Counted from the stretch's first letter, positions 24,003 to 33,529 are shown. The stretch: DNA of 40,352 nucleotides from an uncultured Sphingomonas sp. (GCA_946482655.1 CAMLSA010000019.1:1-40352), one strand, 5' to 3'. Translations and numbers: made by a program. Notes: generated by a model not told the origin, from the sequence alone.

Positions 24003-24772
24003 GCGGCGACTCCCCGCAACAGTAACGGCGCGAAGGCTTTTTCCTGCATCAGCGCGATCCGTCCCTGCCGCGCCAGTTCGAGCGCGGCGACGAAGCTCGA
24101 TGCGAGCGCCGAACGGCGATAATGGCCCGAAGCGTCGCCGGGCAAAAAGACCTCCAGGCTGGTCCAGTCGATCGCCACGCCGATCATCCGCGACACCCGC
24201 TCGATCGCCTGATCGAGCGTCATCACCGGGCGGCGCTGGACGATGTGCATGGGCACGTCGGCGCGCGCGCGGACCACGCCATAGGCGGCGATCAGGTCGT
24301 AGATGCCCGCATCCCAGGCGGCCTTGCGGATAATCTTGAGGCCCTCGGGAGCGCCGCGGGCGAAAACATCGCGGCCGAGCCGGTCGCGACCCATTAGCCG
24401 CGCGCCCGCCTCGCGCATCGCGTGCAGCCGCTGGAGCCGGAGCTGCAGCCGCAGTGCCAGCTCCTCGGGGCTCGGATCGATCTCCGGATCCTTGGGCAGC
24501 AGCAGGCAGGATTTGAGATAGGCGAGCCAGGCGGCCATCACCAGATAATCGGCGGCGATTTCGAGCTTGAGCGCCTTGGCGTTCTCGATGAAGGCCAGAT
24601 ATTGCTCGGTCAGCGCCAGGATCGAGATTTCGCGCAGATCGACCTTTTGGACGCGGGCGAGGCTGAGCAGAAGATCGAGCGGTCCCTCCCAGCCATCGAG
24701 TTCGAGGGTGAGGACATCCTCACCCGCGGCGCTCGGCAGCTCGAACTGATCATCTTCGTCGTCCCCCAGCAT
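23999..24772 (-). CDS. scpA: ScpA, kleisin subunit of condensin
   Basis: A 257-residue kleisin. The N-terminal signature LELDGWEGPLDLLLSLARVQ and KVDLREISILALTEQYL (about residues 23-59) and AADYLVMAAWLAYLKSCLLL (about 73-92) bind the SMC neck; the C-terminal winged helix contacts the SMC head. An acidic N-terminal extension of about 20 residues precedes the core. It is coupled to scpB by overlap. nagZ ends 69 bases upstream. Confidence 0.94.
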   Translation of the reverse strand: MLGDDEDDQFELPSAAGEDVLTLELDGWEGPLDLLLSLARVQKVDLREISILALTEQYLAFIENAKALKLEIAADYLVMAAWLAYLKSCLLLPKDPEIDPSPEELALRLQLRLQRLHAMREAGARLMGRDRLGRDVFARGAPEGLKIIRKAAWDAGIYDLIAAYGVVRARADVPMHIVQRRPVMTLDQAIERVSRMIGVAIDWTSLEVFLPGDASGHYRRSALASSFVAALELARQGRIALMQEKAFAPLLLRGVAA

Positions 24773-24820
24773 CGGTGGAGTAGATCAGCATTTAGCCGAT
24801 TCGCAAATGCGGCGGATACC

Positions 24821-24829
24821 TTATCCACA
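24821..24829. promoter_or_regulatory. Exact DnaA box in the nagZ-scpA gap
   Basis: TTATCCACA is the exact consensus DnaA box, in the 69-base gap upstream of scpA. A single box does not make an origin; it may be chance or link condensin expression to DnaA. Confidence 0.35.
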
Positions 24830-24841
24830 AACTATGGTAAT

Positions 24842-25855
24842 TTAGGCGGGCAGCACCGCCATAAGTGCGTCCCGCCTGGCGAAAAGCTCGTCGAGCGGAG
24901 CACTGCTCCTGCCGTCCGCGACCGTCGCCATCGCACGGTCAAGCCGTGCCTTCGCCCGCTCTCCGATCGCGCCGACCGCGCCGGCGATCGCTTCCATCTC
25001 GGCCATGTCGCCCGAGCAATGGAGGACGATGTCACAGCCCGCCTCGAGCACGCCAGCGGCGCGCCCGGCGAAGCTCCCCGACAGCGCGTGCATGCCGAGA
25101 TCGTCCGACATCAACAATCCGTCGAAACCGATCCGTCCGCGAATGATCTCGCCGATCACTTTGGCCGAAAGGGTCGCGCAGCGCTCGGCGTCCCAGGCTT
25201 GGTAGACGACGTGCGCGGTCATCGCCATCGGCGCGTCGTTGAGCGCGATGAACGGCGCGAGATCGGTCTCCAGCGCCGCCGCATCTGCGTCGACCACCGG
25301 CAGTTCGACATGGCTGTCCGCCATCGCCCGGCCATGCCCGGGCACATGCTTTACAACGCCGACCGCACCGCCGGCGCGCAGGCCCTCGATCACGGCGCGA
25401 CCCATCGCCGCTACTCGCAGCGGTTCGGCGCCGAGCGCGCGATCACCGATGATGTCGTGCGCGCCGGTCTGGCGGACATCGAGCAGCGGCAGGCAATCGA
25501 CGTTGATGCCCGCCCGGCCAAGCATCACCGCGAGCGCCTGGGCATTGTGCCGAGCCGCCTCGATCGCCGTCATCGGAGCGATGTCATAGAGCCGGTCGAA
25601 CAGTTCGGCCCTGGGGAAGGCGGGCCAGTGCGGCGGCTGCATCCGCGCCACCCGGCCGCCTTCCTGATCGATCAGGATCGGCACATCGTCGCGGCCCGAC
25701 AGGTCGCGCAACGCATCGGTCAGCGCGCGCAACTGCGCCGGGTCTGCCACATTGCGCTTGAACAATATGTAGCCGGCCGGATCGAGGCTCGCGAAGAAGC
25801 TCCGTTCGGCGCCGCCGAGTTCCGTCCCGGCGAGGCCGAGGAAGAGTGGTGTCAT
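24842..25855 (-). CDS. nagZ: Beta-N-acetylglucosaminidase NagZ
   Basis: A 337-residue cytosolic glycoside hydrolase family 3 enzyme that removes N-acetylglucosamine from recycled anhydro-muropeptides. The signature VVKHVPGHGRAMADSH (about residues 172-187) and the nucleophile region GLLMSDDLGMHAL (about 250-262) are intact, plus IDQEGGRVARM near 69. The ATG at 25855 sits in the SPOR gene's stop (ATGA). An in-frame upstream extension to 26023 is the overlapping SPOR gene and is not used. Confidence 0.95.
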   Translation of the reverse strand: MTPLFLGLAGTELGGAERSFFASLDPAGYILFKRNVADPAQLRALTDALRDLSGRDDVPILIDQEGGRVARMQPPHWPAFPRAELFDRLYDIAPMTAIEAARHNAQALAVMLGRAGINVDCLPLLDVRQTGAHDIIGDRALGAEPLRVAAMGRAVIEGLRAGGAVGVVKHVPGHGRAMADSHVELPVVDADAAALETDLAPFIALNDAPMAMTAHVVYQAWDAERCATLSAKVIGEIIRGRIGFDGLLMSDDLGMHALSGSFAGRAAGVLEAGCDIVLHCSGDMAEMEAIAGAVGAIGERAKARLDRAMATVADGRSSAPLDELFARRDALMAVLPA

Positions 25856-26631
25856 CCGATCACCGAGCAGCTCTCGCCGGCGGTCCGCAGGCGAGAGCAG
25901 ATATCGCCCGCATTGCCACCGCTCGCGCGCAGACGATAGAGCGTCCTGTCGCCCGACTGAACCGGTACCACCGACTGAGCGAGACCGGCGAGGAAGGAGA
26001 AGCGGCCCGCCAAATTCTTCCACGCGGCATTCGCCTTGGCCTGGCTCGAAAAGGCGCCGAGCTGGATGGTCGACCCGCCCGACGCCGGCTCCGCGTCGGG
26101 TGCAGGGGCGGATTTGGCCGCGGCGGGCTTCGGCGGAGCCTTCACCACCGGCTTGGCGGCGGGCGGGGCGATCGCGGGCGCCGGCGGCTTGGCAGTCGCG
26201 GCCGGAGCGTTTCTGGTCACCGTCGGCGGCGCCGCGACGGGGATCGTCGCCTCGGCCGCCGGCGCGCGATCGACATTGACCGGCGTTTCGGCGGCGCCGC
26301 TGGTGTCGATCATGCTTTCGACCTCATTGCCCTTGCTCGCGCTGTAGACGATCTCGTCGTCGGCGACGGGGGCCTCTTCGCTCGGCCGCTCCTTGTAATA
26401 GCTGTCCGGCGCCTCGATCAGCGTACCTTCACCCGAGGCCGACTGATCGCCGCTGCGTACCCAGAAATAGGCGCCGACGATCAGGCCGATCGCCGCCACG
26501 GCCACGATCAGCCAGAGCATCAATCGGCCGGTAAGGACGCTGCCTTCTTCGAGCTCCTCTTCGACCGGCTCGAGCCACGGCAGGCGATCCTCGTCGTCGG
26601 GACCGAGCCGATCGCGCGAGTAATCGGTCAT
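25852..26631 (-). CDS. SPOR domain membrane protein
   Basis: A 259-residue protein: acidic cytoplasmic N-terminus, one membrane helix (LMLWLIVAVAAIGLIVGAYF, about residues 37-56), a long Ala/Pro-rich periplasmic linker (about 110-185), and a C-terminal SPOR domain (STIQLGAFSSQAKANAAW onward, about 187-259) that binds glycan strands lacking peptide at division sites. The family is a common neighbour of argS and nagZ in alphaproteobacteria. The start overlaps the argS stop by one base and the stop overlaps nagZ. Confidence 0.9.
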   Translation of the reverse strand: MTDYSRDRLGPDDEDRLPWLEPVEEELEEGSVLTGRLMLWLIVAVAAIGLIVGAYFWVRSGDQSASGEGTLIEAPDSYYKERPSEEAPVADDEIVYSASKGNEVESMIDTSGAAETPVNVDRAPAAEATIPVAAPPTVTRNAPAATAKPPAPAIAPPAAKPVVKAPPKPAAAKSAPAPDAEPASGGSTIQLGAFSSQAKANAAWKNLAGRFSFLAGLAQSVVPVQSGDRTLYRLRASGGNAGDICSRLRTAGESCSVIG

Positions 26632-28400
26632 TACTGCATCTCCTCAGCGGCGGCGACGCCCATGACGCCCAGACCATTGCGGATTATCTGCCCGATCGCA
26701 TCGCTGAGCGCCAGCCGGGCGCGTGTGATTTCGGGATTGTCGGCGAGCAAAAAGCGACGAGCCGGATCGTCATTGCCGCGATTCCACAGCGCGTGGAACA
26801 TCGCCGCGAGGTCATAAAGATAGAAGGCGATCCGATGCGGCTCATGCGCCACTGCGGCACTTTCGACGATGCGCGGAAACTGCGCCGCGAGCTTGACCAG
26901 CGCCAATTCGTCGGCGTCGAGCAGCGCCAGGTCGGGTGCGGGCGCCAGATCGATCTCCGCCTCCGCGGCACGGCGCAGCAGGGAGCGGCCGCGGGCATGC
27001 GCATATTGGACGTAGAAGACCGGATTGTCCTTCGACGCCTCGACCACCTTGGCGAAGTCGAAGTCCATCTGGGCGTCGGCCTTGCGCGTCAGCATGGTGA
27101 AGCGCACCACATCCTTGCCGACCTCGCGGACAACGTCGGCAAGGGTCACGAAGCTGCCCGAGCGCTTCGACATCTTGACCGGCTCCCCGCCGCGCAACAG
27201 CCGCACCATCTGTACCAGCTTCACATCGAACGGCACCTTGCCGCCGGTCAGCGCCTGGACGGCCGCCTTGATCCGCTTGACCGTGCCGGCGTGATCGGCG
27301 CCCCAGATGTCGATCAGCATGTCGGCGCCCTCGGCCTTCTGTGCGTGATAGGCGAGATCGGTGCCGAAATAGGTGAGCCCGCCATCCGACTTCCGGACCG
27401 GCCGATCGCTGTCGTCGCCAAAGGCGGTCGCGCGGAACAGCGTCATCTCGGTCGGCTCCCAATCGTCGGGAAGTTCGCCCTTGGGCGGTTCGAGCACGCC
27501 CTCGTAGACCAGGCCCTCCTTGGCCAACCGTTCGAGGGCGGCGTCGACCCGGCCGGCCTTCTGGACCTCGGCCTCGGAGGCGAACAGGTCGTGATGGATG
27601 CCAAGCAGCGCCAGATCGGCACGGATCATGTCCATCATCGCCGCGACCGTCTTCTCGCGGAACAGGTCGAGCCATTCGCTTTCGGGCGCGGCGACATATT
27701 GCGAGCCGAACTCGGCAGCGAGTTGCTTGCCGATCGGGACCAGATAATCGCCGGGATAAAAGCCTTCGGGGATTTCGACGGCCTCGCCGAGCGCCTCGCG
27801 GTAACGGAGATGCGCCGAGCGGGCAAGCGTCTGAACCTGCGCGCCCGCATCGTTGACATAATATTCGCGGATCACCGTATAGCCGGCATATTCGAGCAGC
27901 GCCGCGAGCGCGTCGCCTACCACCGCGCCGCGGCAATGGCCCATGTGCATTGGGCCGGTCGGGTTGGCCGAGACATATTCGACATTGACCCGCTTGCCCG
28001 CGCCGAGCGCCGAGCGCCCATAATCGGCACCGGCATCGAGGATTCCCGCCAGCTCGTCGCGCCAGCTCCGGTCGGTCAGCCGGACGTTGATAAACCCGGG
28101 GCCCGCCACGTCGGCGCTTGCGATCTCGGGAAACTTCGCAAGCTCGGGTACGATCAGTTCCGCCAGCGCGCGGGGGTTGATCCCGGCTGGCTTGGCGAGC
28201 ACCATCGCGGCGTTGGTCGCCAGATCGCCATGCGCCGGATCGCGCGGCGGCTCGACCGCGACATTGCGTCGATCGAGCCCGGCGGGGATCGCTCCCGTCG
28301 CTTCGAGTTCGTCGAGAATGGCGCCGATGTGCCCGGCGAAGCTGGCATAGAGGGTCGGCAAGGGAGTTTCCGTCAGCACTGATAAATGGAGCGTCGCCAT
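26631..28400 (-). CDS. argS: Arginyl-tRNA synthetase
   Basis: A 589-residue class I synthetase that charges tRNA-Arg. The HIGH motif appears as HMGH in [19 protein letters not shown] (about residues 121-139), the KMSKR motif in [14 protein letters not shown], and the N-terminal add-1 domain and the C-terminal DALR-type domain ([16 protein letters not shown] onward) complete the layout. ATG 28400 ([17 protein letters not shown]) is used; an upstream in-frame extension overlaps the M28 gene and has no such start. It overlaps the SPOR gene by one base. Confidence 0.97.
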   Translation of the reverse strand: MATLHLSVLTETPLPTLYASFAGHIGAILDELEATGAIPAGLDRRNVAVEPPRDPAHGDLATNAAMVLAKPAGINPRALAELIVPELAKFPEIASADVAGPGFINVRLTDRSWRDELAGILDAGADYGRSALGAGKRVNVEYVSANPTGPMHMGHCRGAVVGDALAALLEYAGYTVIREYYVNDAGAQVQTLARSAHLRYREALGEAVEIPEGFYPGDYLVPIGKQLAAEFGSQYVAAPESEWLDLFREKTVAAMMDMIRADLALLGIHHDLFASEAEVQKAGRVDAALERLAKEGLVYEGVLEPPKGELPDDWEPTEMTLFRATAFGDDSDRPVRKSDGGLTYFGTDLAYHAQKAEGADMLIDIWGADHAGTVKRIKAAVQALTGGKVPFDVKLVQMVRLLRGGEPVKMSKRSGSFVTLADVVREVGKDVVRFTMLTRKADAQMDFDFAKVVEASKDNPVFYVQYAHARGRSLLRRAAEAEIDLAPAPDLALLDADELALVKLAAQFPRIVESAAVAHEPHRIAFYLYDLAAMFHALWNRGNDDPARRFLLADNPEITRARLALSDAIGQIIRNGLGVMGVAAAEEMQ

Positions 28401-28417
28401 AGAGCCTGATCGCCTGA

Positions 28418-28442
28418 GGTGGAAGCGCTTTGCGCTTCCACC
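28418..28442. repeat. Perfect hairpin between M28 gene and argS
   Basis: GGTGGAAGCGC and GCGCTTCCACC form a perfect 11-bp stem with a three-base loop, filling the 53-base gap. It lacks a U-run, so it may be a processing or mRNA-stability element, or a regulatory hairpin just upstream of the argS start. Confidence 0.6.
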
Positions 28443-28453
28443 GACCGGGGACC

Positions 28454-30280
28454 TCAGTCCTTGGTCTTGATGCCGCCATAGGTAGGAACCGAGGGCGCAA
28501 TCGGATCGAGCCGGACCCAGAGCGCGAGCAGCAATGCCGCCGAAAGGGTGATGCCGGGCATCCAGCGCGGCGGGCGATCGGGCCACAGCGGCAGGATCAG
28601 CGGCAACGCCGCGAACAGCACTCCGGCCAGCACCGCCGGCATTTCGGCGCCGATCGCGAGGAAGATGAAATGGGCTTGCGCCAGCAGATGCCCGACACCG
28701 ATCGCGGCACCAATAGCACCGATGACGAGCGCGGCCCTTGCGGAGAGAAACGCGCGCGCCGCCATGGCGGCACCGGCGAGCAGCAGCGGCCATTGCAGCA
28801 GCGGGCCGGCAGTGGGTTGCAGCGCCTGCGCCATCGTACTGGCGGCGAGCAGCAACAGCGCCGCGCCGTCGCCTGGCTTCTCGCTCGACAGCGGCAGGAA
28901 CCAGGCCGTGAGCATCGCCGGCAAGGCCATCGCGACGAGTGCGACCAGCGGCCCGCCGGTCAACAGCCCGACCCACATCAGCGCCATCGCCGGGGCGACG
29001 GCGATTGGCCGTAGTTGCGGCCGGCGGAAGTGCCTCAGCAGCAGCAGCACGGAGGCGATCCCCAGTGCGGCGGCCGCCTCCAAGCGCGGAATGGCGGCGA
29101 GCCTGTCGTAATAATCGGCGCCGCCGCTGCCCGACAGCGCATTGATCGCGGTCAGCAGCAGCGCGCTGTGGAAAAGTAGAGCGAGGACGATGACGATATC
29201 TTTGCCGATCGCTCGCGCCGCCGGACGTGTCCGCCACAGCGCCGCGCCGATCAGTCCGCCTGCCAGCAACAGGATCGTCCAGCCTGCGTTCGCCGGGTAG
29301 GCGATCGTCACCCGCCCGAGCAGATCGCCGAACGCGGCATTGGGCGCACGCGCAGGAAGTTCCGGGGCGAAGGCCATCGCCGAGGCCAGCTCCAACGCCT
29401 GATCGCCCATGTCCTGGAGCGAAGCGAGGTCCACCGATCGGGGCGTCGCGAGCGGCGAATGATATGTCCAGGCCCGGTCGAGCACCGCAAGGTTGAACCC
29501 GGCGATGCCGTGCTCTTTCGCAACCGTATAGTCGGTCGAATTGGGCATGAGATCGTAGATCAGCACCGCCAGCGAATGCGTCGCCGGCCGATCGACCGTA
29601 TCGGCGTAGAGCCGCATCTGCCCGCCATTGTCGGGCCCGGTCTCGAACATGTTGGCGCGGCCTGCCGCGCCGCGTGCCTCCATGTTGATGATCATGCCGA
29701 CACGGGCCGCGAGCGGATGAGCCTTGAAGAAGACGGCCGATCCGTTGAGGCCGATTTCCTCGCTGTCCGTGAACAGCAGGATCACGTCGCGATGCGGCCG
29801 GCCCCGCACCCCCAGCGCGCGAGCGGTTTCGAGCGCGGCCGCCACCGCCATCGCATCGTCGCCGGCGCCGGGTGATCCCCAGACGCTGTCATGATGCGCC
29901 ATCAGCAGCAAGGCCGGCTGGGTGCGGTCCAGGCCGGGGATCACCCCGATCAGGTTTTGTCCGATCACCCGCACTTCCTTGCGTCCGCTCCACTTGCCCA
30001 GACGGTCGAGCGACTTTTTCGGGAGCGGCACCGGCTGCTCCAGAACCGTGGCGCCCAGCGACCGCAACCGCCTTGCCAGATAGGTGCGGATGCGGGCGGC
30101 CTCCGCCGATCCCACCGGATGCGGCGCACGGGCTATCGCTTCGATGTCGGTAAATGCGCGGGCCGCCGAGAAGTCACGAGACGGGGCGTCGATTCCCCGA
30201 GCGGCGGGCGGCATGATGCTTAGCACCGCCCAGAGCAACGCTCCGGCGAGCGCCGCGGCCAGGGCGATGATCCGTGGCAT
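28454..30280 (-). CDS. M28 family metallopeptidase with C-terminal membrane domain
   Basis: A 608-residue protein. An N-terminal hydrophobic segment (signal or anchor, residues 1-25) precedes the M28 domain (about 40-300). Zinc-binding features are in family order: [20 protein letters not shown] (about residues 124-143), [11 protein letters not shown] (about 171-181), INMEARG and the late [11 protein letters not shown] histidine. From about residue 325 there are some eight membrane helices with little polar content. This resembles Fxna/ERMP1-type membrane aminopeptidases. It sits between dgt (1-base overlap) and argS. Function is unknown, probably peptide hydrolysis outside the membrane. Confidence 0.88.
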   Translation of the reverse strand: MPRIIALAAALAGALLWAVLSIMPPAARGIDAPSRDFSAARAFTDIEAIARAPHPVGSAEAARIRTYLARRLRSLGATVLEQPVPLPKKSLDRLGKWSGRKEVRVIGQNLIGVIPGLDRTQPALLLMAHHDSVWGSPGAGDDAMAVAAALETARALGVRGRPHRDVILLFTDSEEIGLNGSAVFFKAHPLAARVGMIINMEARGAAGRANMFETGPDNGGQMRLYADTVDRPATHSLAVLIYDLMPNSTDYTVAKEHGIAGFNLAVLDRAWTYHSPLATPRSVDLASLQDMGDQALELASAMAFAPELPARAPNAAFGDLLGRVTIAYPANAGWTILLLAGGLIGAALWRTRPAARAIGKDIVIVLALLFHSALLLTAINALSGSGGADYYDRLAAIPRLEAAAALGIASVLLLLRHFRRPQLRPIAVAPAMALMWVGLLTGGPLVALVAMALPAMLTAWFLPLSSEKPGDGAALLLLAASTMAQALQPTAGPLLQWPLLLAGAAMAARAFLSARAALVIGAIGAAIGVGHLLAQAHFIFLAIGAEMPAVLAGVLFAALPLILPLWPDRPPRWMPGITLSAALLLALWVRLDPIAPSVPTYGGIKTKD

Positions 30281-31446
30281 CAGAAGCCTTCGTCGATCTC
30301 GATCGGGCCGACCAGTTCGCGGTAGCGCGACAGGGCATAGCGGTCGGTCATCCCCGCGATGAAATCGCCGATATGGCGGGTCCGCTGCGGTTCACCGTCG
30401 GGCATCGTCTCGCGCCAGTGGGCGGGCAGCCGATCCGGATCGGTCCTGTAGGCCGCGGCGAGCCCGGTGATCACGTCGGCGGTCTTGCTCGCGATCCCGA
30501 TCTGGAGCGGGTGGTGGTAGAGATTGGCGTACATGAAACGGGTGAGCTCGGCTTCACGTGCGGCCATCGCGTCCGAAAAGCCGATCAGCGGACGGCCCGC
30601 GGCACGGACATCCTCGACGGCGTGCGGCGCGGCGTCTTTCAGCCGGCGGCGGCTTTCGGCGAGCAGGTCGTTGACCATGCAGCCGATCTGCTCGCGCACC
30701 AGCTCACCAAGCAACCGTGACGCCGCGACGTCGGGATAGCGCGCCCGGACCTTGTCCCAGTTCGAACGGACCAGCGGATTGGCGAGCACCTGATCGAGCG
30801 TCAGCAGCCCCGCGCGCACGCCGTCGTCTATATCGTGATTGTCATAGGCGATGTCGTCGGCAAGCGCCGCGACCTGGGCCTCGGCGCCCGGCCAGCTGTC
30901 GAGATCGAGAGGCCATTCGGCGTCGATCTCCGCCATCGCCCAGGTTCTGCGCAGAACCGGGCCGTTATGCTTGGCGAGGCCCTCCAATGTCTCCCAACTC
31001 AGGTTGAGCCCATCATGGATGGGGTAGGGAGAGTCGAGCCGGGTCAGCATCCGCAAGGTGTGGGCATTATGGTCGAAGCCGCCGGCCTCCGCCATCGCCG
31101 CTTCGAGCGCCTCCTCGCCCGCATGGCCGAAGGGCGGATGGCCGATGTCGTGCCCCAGGCACAGCGCCTCGGTGAGATCCTCGTTCAGCCCCAGCGCGCG
31201 GGCGATGGTGCGACCGATCTGGGCGACCTCGAGACTGTGGGTGAGCCGCACACGGAAATGATCGCCGTCAGGGGCGACGAACACCTGAGTCTTGTGGCGC
31301 AGCCGGCGGAAGCTGATCGAGTGGATGATGCGGTCGCGGTCGCGCTGAAAGGCGTCGCGCGGGCCCCGCGTCTCGCCCCCGCCCAGTTCATGGAAGCGGC
31401 CACGGCTGCGGGCGGGATCGGAAGCATAGGGGGCGAGCGACGGCAT
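30280..31446 (-). CDS. dgt: Deoxyguanosinetriphosphate triphosphohydrolase-like protein
   Basis: A 388-residue HD-domain enzyme of the dNTPase group that splits dNTP into nucleoside and triphosphate. RDRDRIIHSISFRRLRHKTQ (about residues 35-54), RLTHSLEVAQIGRTIAR (about 67-83, first His), LGHDIGHPPFGHAGEEAL (about 97-114, HD pair) and ALADDIAYDNHDIDDG (Asp, about 194-209) give the full metal-site set. It overlaps the M28 gene by one base and starts 36 bases after the small secreted protein gene. Confidence 0.92.
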   Translation of the reverse strand: MPSLAPYASDPARSRGRFHELGGGETRGPRDAFQRDRDRIIHSISFRRLRHKTQVFVAPDGDHFRVRLTHSLEVAQIGRTIARALGLNEDLTEALCLGHDIGHPPFGHAGEEALEAAMAEAGGFDHNAHTLRMLTRLDSPYPIHDGLNLSWETLEGLAKHNGPVLRRTWAMAEIDAEWPLDLDSWPGAEAQVAALADDIAYDNHDIDDGVRAGLLTLDQVLANPLVRSNWDKVRARYPDVAASRLLGELVREQIGCMVNDLLAESRRRLKDAAPHAVEDVRAAGRPLIGFSDAMAAREAELTRFMYANLYHHPLQIGIASKTADVITGLAAAYRTDPDRLPAHWRETMPDGEPQRTRHIGDFIAGMTDRYALSRYRELVGPIEIDEGF

Positions 31447-31482
31447 TGGCCGTGTGATGGCCGAGCCAGGCGCTCAAGTCGA

Positions 31483-31740
31483 CTATCTTGTCGGCGCTTG
31501 GCCGCGTTCGGTTCGCGTTGAGATCGGCCCCGCCTGTGGAGCAAGGTTGAACAGCATGATCGGCAGCAGGCCGCGCCAGCCTTCGCCCTCGATCGACGTC
31601 TCGGGAAAGAGCAAGTAGACCGGCGGCAACCGATCAGCGGGAAGCGCCGGTCGATCGGCCGGCCTGGCCGCCGTGGCAGCTCCCGCGGTCAGTACGACAA
31701 GGAAGAATCGGAACATGAAGTTTCGCATAGGAAACTTCAT
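31483..31740 (-). CDS. Small secreted protein A of a paralogous pair, unknown function
   Basis: An 85-residue protein. It starts MKFPMRNFMFRFFLVVLTAG with a likely signal peptide cleaved after ATA-A, and carries a conserved block LFPETSIEGEGWRGLLPIML (residues 44-63). The same block recurs in the neighbour: LYPEIAVDDDGWRGLLPVIL. The ATG at 31740 has AGGA 8 bases upstream; the alternative ATG at 31728 (MRNFMF) aligns with the neighbour's start MRKIMF. I recognise no family. It is on the same strand just ahead of dgt, 36 bases away. Confidence 0.7.
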   Translation of the reverse strand: MKFPMRNFMFRFFLVVLTAGAATAARPADRPALPADRLPPVYLLFPETSIEGEGWRGLLPIMLFNLAPQAGPISTRTERGQAPTR

Positions 31741-31810
31741 GTGAAATTCCTGTTACGCTTTTATGACCACGCATGGGCGCGACCGAGGCGTCGCGCCAAG
31801 GCGATTTGGT

Positions 31811-32065
31811 TTACGAGCCGCGCTGCTCGCCGCGTTCGGATCGCTTCGCCGGCTCGATCGCGGGCGCCGGCTGGTCCGCGACCTCCTCGGTCTTGAGCAG
31901 GATCACCGGCAACAGACCGCGCCAGCCGTCATCGTCGACTGCTATCTCGGGATAGAGCATGTCGACGGGGCTTCCCACGGACCACCCGGATTTCCCATTG
32001 TCAGTCGACCCAAGAACAGGCGACGCCACAAGCGCCGTCAGCGCCGCAAACATAATTTTTCGCAT
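31811..32065 (-). CDS. Small secreted protein B of a paralogous pair, unknown function
   Basis: An 84-residue protein: signal peptide MRKIMFAALTALVASPVLG, then a mature domain with MLYPEIAVDDDGWRGLLPV and a charged, Pro-rich tail. The shared GWRGLLP block and similar N-terminus make it a paralogue of the gene 70 bases downstream. ATG 32065 is preferred (GGGGG upstream) over an in-frame start at 32098, because it opens the signal peptide. Function unknown. It is likely exported; nothing indicates an outer-membrane anchor. Confidence 0.72.
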   Translation of the reverse strand: MRKIMFAALTALVASPVLGSTDNGKSGWSVGSPVDMLYPEIAVDDDGWRGLLPVILLKTEEVADQPAPAIEPAKRSERGEQRGS

Positions 32066-32121
32066 AGTACCCCCGTACCCGCCCACGAAGGCTAGCATGA
32101 CGCACCGCGGTTAATAAAGGG

Positions 32122-33423
32122 TCAGTTTAGCGGCTCGACCTTTTGTCCCGCCGAGGTCGTCACCGGGAAGCAGCTCAGGCCGCGATCACGCGCCTCGTTG
32201 ACGAAGTCCTGCGCCGCATCCTTGCTCGGGAAGGGGCCGACCAGCAGCCGATTGGTCGACTTGTAGGGGGCGGTGTAAGGCGATTTGCCGGCGAGCTGTT
32301 TGCCGTAGCGGCTCTTCTGCTTGTCCCATTCCTTGTCGAGATCGGGCTTGTAGGCGCCGCTCGCGATCTGGACCCAATGGCGGCCGGGATGGGAGTTCTT
32401 CGCCTTGGCTTCCTCCTTGGCCTTTGCCTTCTTCTCGGTGGCGGCGCGCTCCGCGGCGGCGCGCTTCTGCGCGGCGCGCCGATCCTCCGCGAGGCTGCGC
32501 GCCTCGTTCGCCCGCTGTTCGACCTGAGTAGCCTCGGCATCGCGCTTGGGCTCTGGAAGCTGCGGGCTCGACCCCGCCTTCGCCGAGGCGATCGGATTCG
32601 CCACGGCCATTTGCACCGGCGCCTTATCCTCGGGGAAATGCCCGAAATGCACCGCCGCGGCCTTTTCTGCCGGCTTCAGGGAGGGCAGCCGTTCGAGGAA
32701 GGGTTTGAGCACATCGGCCTGATAGCGCGGCAGCACCTGATAAGCGACGGTCTGGGCTCCCAGAAGATCGCCCGTCATCGCCAGCACGAAGGCCTGCGCG
32801 CGCCACGCCGCCACGTCGCGCTTGCGCAGCAGCGGATCGAGGATGGCGAGCGCGCCGGCGCGCTCACCCATCATCGCCAGCGACAGCGCCAGCCGCCGGC
32901 TCGCCTCGGGATCGGCGCGAACCCGCAGCAGTTGAAGATATTCGCCCTGGGCCTTCCGGTTGTCGCCGCGCAGATCATAGGCGAGTCCCCGATCGAGAGC
33001 GACCTCGAATGGGGCGACCCCCAGATCGACGGCGTTATTGAACAGGCGCAATGCGGCGCGCGGCTGCTCCTTCTGCACCAGCGCCGAACCGAGCCCGGCC
33101 TTGATCCGGCCATCGCGCGGGGAGATTTTCTCGGCACGGACATAGAAGTTGATCGCCGCGTCGGCGTCGCCCACCGCGAGCGCCGCGGCGCCGGCGCCCG
33201 AGAGGGCGTCGAGGTCGCCGGGATCGCGCGCCAATATGCGCAGATAGCGGGCGAGAGCCTCGGCCGGATCGCCACGTGCCATCGCGTCGCGCGCCGACAC
33301 CATCGGATCGGCGACGAGCGGCTCCTCGAGCTCATGGGAATCCATTGCCTGAGCAAGGGCGGGCGCGGCGAAAATCATGCTGGTCCACAGCGCCAAGCCG
33401 CTGATCGAACGGAATATCTTCAT
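32122..33423 (-). CDS. TPR and SPOR domain periplasmic protein
   Basis: A 433-residue exported protein. The ATG at 33423 has AAGGG upstream and opens a signal peptide (MKIFRSISGLALWTSMIFAA); an in-frame start at 33462 is disregarded. Residues 45-235 contain repeated TPR-like helices (DAMARGDPAEALARYLRIL, ALAVGDADAAINFYVRAEK). A lysine/alanine-rich charged helical stretch covers about 310-355. A SPOR domain ends the protein (HWVQIASGAYKPDLDKEW on; LLVGPFPSKDAAQDFV). It lies 106 bases after ftsZ, fitting a role at the division septum, which is inference. Confidence 0.85.
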   Translation of the reverse strand: MKIFRSISGLALWTSMIFAAPALAQAMDSHELEEPLVADPMVSARDAMARGDPAEALARYLRILARDPGDLDALSGAGAAALAVGDADAAINFYVRAEKISPRDGRIKAGLGSALVQKEQPRAALRLFNNAVDLGVAPFEVALDRGLAYDLRGDNRKAQGEYLQLLRVRADPEASRRLALSLAMMGERAGALAILDPLLRKRDVAAWRAQAFVLAMTGDLLGAQTVAYQVLPRYQADVLKPFLERLPSLKPAEKAAAVHFGHFPEDKAPVQMAVANPIASAKAGSSPQLPEPKRDAEATQVEQRANEARSLAEDRRAAQKRAAAERAATEKKAKAKEEAKAKNSHPGRHWVQIASGAYKPDLDKEWDKQKSRYGKQLAGKSPYTAPYKSTNRLLVGPFPSKDAAQDFVNEARDRGLSCFPVTTSAGQKVEPLN

Positions 33424-33493
33424 GGGCACACCCTTTAGAGACATGTGCCCGGTTGCCCGCAAGATATGAACATCGTCCGAACGCCGAAGCGAG

Positions 33494-33521
33494 GCCCGGC
33501 CGTGACGGTCGGTGGCCGGGC
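33494..33521 (-). terminator. Possible hairpin terminator after ftsZ
   Basis: GCCCGGCC (33494-33501) pairs with GGCCGGGC (33514-33521) with a 12-base loop, just 8 bases past the ftsZ stop. No U-run follows on the minus strand, so it may only pause or stabilise the mRNA end. Confidence 0.35.
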
Positions 33522-33529
33522 GGGGTCGT

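Noticed and set aside
24422..25939. Long plus-strand frame opposite scpA and nagZ
   Set aside because: It runs across two recognisable genes on the other strand and has no motif; composition is that of antisense frames.
26793..28382. Long plus-strand frame opposite argS
   Set aside because: ArgS with HMGH and KMSKR motifs is on the minus strand; the plus frame shows only His/Arg/Gly-rich antisense composition.
31776..31797. Hairpin GGCGCGAC/GTCGCGCC as terminator after small protein B
   Set aside because: The stem is perfect but no U-run follows on the minus strand; called too weak for a terminator.
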